From the NCBI GenBank assembly GCA_946007445.1, contig CAMGAL010000114.1:1-6983 (forward strand): a DNA stretch of 6,983 bases, in the 5' to 3' direction. The DNA comes from an uncultured Mediterranea sp. (lineage in GTDB: Bacteria; Bacteroidota; Bacteroidia; Bacteroidales; Bacteroidaceae). The position numbers and the translations under genes were made by a program. Below, piece by piece: positions 5,213 through 6,983 of this stretch. The notes under the pieces were generated by a model. The model did not search any database, was not told where the DNA came from, and worked only from the letters and a program-made list of their open reading frames with translations. How positions within the stretch are numbered: the stretch's first letter is position 1; each line of letters begins with the position of its first letter.

Positions 5213-6983
5213 AATTCTATCAGATTAAACAAAATAACCAGAGACTTGAATGTAGGAATCACGACGGTAGTCGAGTTCCTGCAAAAGAAAGGATTCACGG
5301 TAGAGCCTAATCCGAATACCAAAATTTCGGATGAACAGTATGCCCTGCTGGTGAAGGAGTTCAGCAACGACAAGGATCTCAAGCTAAAGACCGAACGCAT
5401 GATGCAGGAACGCCTACAGAACAAGGCCGGCGCGCGTCAGGCGGAAGAGGAAAAAACGGCCGCCAAGACAAACGATACAGTGAGCCTTCTCTCCGATGAG
5501 TCAAGACCCAAATTCAAGCCTCTGGGCAAGATAGACCTCAACCGGCCCGGACACTTCATCACCGAACCCGTGAAAGAAGAACCGCGTGCCGAAAAGCCGC
5601 AAGAAGAGGCTCCCCAAGTCGAGGAGACACCGGCACCCCAGCCGCAAGAAGAGGTGGCGATAGAAGAGCCCGCACCCGTCGTGACGGATGAACCGGAACC
5701 GGTAGCCACAGAAGAAACGGCAGAACAGGAGGAGCCTCAGCCCGCAGCAGAGCCTCAGCCCGAGCATGAATCGACCACCGCCGAACGAATGGAAGAGGTG
5801 AGCGAAGGCGTCTTCCGCCTGCGTCCTTCCGAGCCTGCCACACGCATCAACGTGATAGGCCAGATAGACTTGGCTGCCCTCAACCAGAGCACCCGCCCGC
5901 GCAAGAAGTCGAAAGAGGAGAAGAAGCGCGAACGCGAGGAAAAGGAGAAGCAGCGCCAAGACCAGCGCAAGCAGATGAAAGAGGCCATCATGAAGGAGAT
6001 ACGCCGCGACGATGCCAAGCTGAATGCTGCCGACGCTGACAGTCCCAGCCGCAAGAAGCGTACCCGCATCGGAAAAGAGAAGGTGGACATCAACAATGCC
6101 CAAGCCTATCAGCCCGTAGGACAAGACCGCCAGCACGAGGCACAGAAAGGACAGAGCAAGCGTAGCAAGGAGCGGGCCAAGAAGGCCGCCGCAGCCGCTA
6201 TCCGCCAGGAGGTGAACGAGGAGGACGTAGCACGTCAGGTGAAGGAGACCTTGGCCCGGCTCACCGCGAAAGGAAAGAACAAGGGTGCTAAATACCGCAA
6301 GGAGAAGCGCGAACAGGCTGCCGACCGTATGCAAGAGCAAGAGAACATGGAACTGGCCGACAGCCGTACGCTGAAACTCACCGAATTTGTGACGGCCAAC
6401 GAGCTGGCCAGCATGATGGATGTACCCGTCACGCAGGTTATCGCCACGTGCTTGAGCGTGGGTATCATGGTGAGCATCAACCAACGTCTGGATGCAGAGA
6501 CCATCAACCTGGTGGCCGACGAGTTTGGCTTCAAGACCGAATACGTCAGCGCCGAGGTGGCACAGGCCATCGTCGAAGAGGCCGATGCCGAAGAGGACCT
6601 GCAGCCCCGTGCCCCCATCGTCACAGTGATGGGTCACGTAGACCATGGTAAGACCTCCTTGCTGGACTACATCCGCAAGAGTAACGTCATTGCCGGCGAG
6701 GCAGGAGGTATCACCCAGCACATCGGTGCCTACCACGTCACACTCGACGACGGACGCAAGATAACCTTCCTCGACACACCGGGTCACGAAGCCTTCACCG
6801 CCATGCGTGCCCGTGGAGCCAAGGTGACGGACATCGCCATCATCATCGTGGCTGCCGACGACAACGTGATGCCTCAGACCAAGGAGGCCATCAACCATGC
6901 CATGGCAGCCGGTGTACCTATCGTATTTGCCATCAATAAAATAGACAAGCCTGCCGCCAATCCGGACAAGATCAAGGAGGAAC
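5213..6983 (+). CDS. infB: Translation initiation factor IF-2, 3' end cut by window edge, no canonical start codon
   Basis: IF-2 is the GTPase that brings formyl-Met-tRNA to the 30S subunit and promotes 50S joining. About 590 codons are present, open at the right edge and uninterrupted by a frameshift. A first IF2-N-type domain ([14 protein letters not shown] onward, about 2-52) is followed by a Pro/Glu-rich tract (about 120-188) and a Lys/Arg/Glu-rich helical tract (about 226-330). A second IF2-N domain lies at about 385-445. The G domain then begins: GHVDHGKT (474-481, P-loop), the GIT switch (499-501), DTPGH (521-525) and NKID (575-578). The remaining G domain and domains II-IV lie beyond the window. 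The family N-terminus reads M-S/T-IRLNK, but here an in-frame TAA (5210-5212) is followed by AAT TCT ATC AGA, with no ATG, GTG or TTG in place. I give the coding start as the first codon after that stop. The first in-frame TTG is at 5246, GTG at 5351 and ATG at 5399. Confidence 0.95.
5595..5654 (+). repeat. infB: 15-nt in-frame direct repeat within the IF-2 Pro/Glu linker
   Basis: AGCCGCAAGAAGAGG occurs at 5595-5609 and again at 5640-5654, exactly 45 bp apart, so both copies encode the same Pro-Gln-Glu-Glu segment in frame. The surrounding linker is built from similar Pro/Gln/Glu/Ala units. This pattern suggests the disordered linker grows or shrinks by slippage or unequal recombination without breaking the frame. 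Confidence 0.7.

Noticed and set aside
5399..5404. Tandem ATGs as the main infB start
   Set aside because: This would discard about 60 residues that clearly belong to the conserved N-terminal IF-2 domain, so it is more likely an internal start at most.
5501..6898. A 465-codon open frame on the minus strand opposite infB, and a 300-codon one opposite nusA (3898-4800)
   Set aside because: Both are antisense shadows of genes with unmistakable motifs. Their Leu/His/Val-rich translations match no family I recognise.

Overview
The window looks like ordinary chromosomal DNA from a member of the Bacteroidota, probably Bacteroidales and close to Bacteroides. The coding DNA is fairly GC-rich and the intergenic DNA is AT-rich. 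Two promoters match the Bacteroides consensus (TTTG, then TAnnTTTG), start codons lack strong Shine-Dalgarno sequences, and the NusA, RimP and IF-2 sequences are of the Bacteroidales type. These family and lineage assignments come from recognising motifs, not from a database search.

Layout. (1) Minus strand, 2507 down to 1: a SulP-family anion transporter with a C-terminal STAS domain, followed after 10 bp by a membrane-anchored or secreted DNA/RNA non-specific endonuclease. The nuclease runs off the left edge, and the two are probably co-transcribed. (2) 2508-2637: a divergent AT-rich intergenic region with a likely promoter on each strand. (3) Plus strand, 2638-3210: rubrerythrin. (4) 3211-3349: a regulatory region with a near-perfect Bacteroides promoter, then a strong intrinsic-terminator hairpin placed before rimP. 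(5) Plus strand, 3350 to the right edge: rimP, nusA and infB, the widely conserved translation/transcription operon. infB is cut by the window end.

How the genes relate. RimP matures the 30S subunit, NusA modulates pausing, termination and antitermination, and IF-2 delivers initiator tRNA. Rubrerythrin is a peroxide-detoxifying enzyme typical of anaerobes, and nothing ties it functionally to the operon beyond adjacency. The transporter and nuclease form a separate unit.

I see no mobile element, CRISPR array, tRNA, rRNA or novel multi-gene system. Two points deserve a second look. The conserved N-terminus of IF-2 is encoded with no ATG, GTG or TTG in front of it, and one missing G would explain this. 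The rimP-nusA-infB leader carries a terminator hairpin lying wholly inside a 20-codon ORF whose stop overlaps the rimP start, which suggests attenuation.
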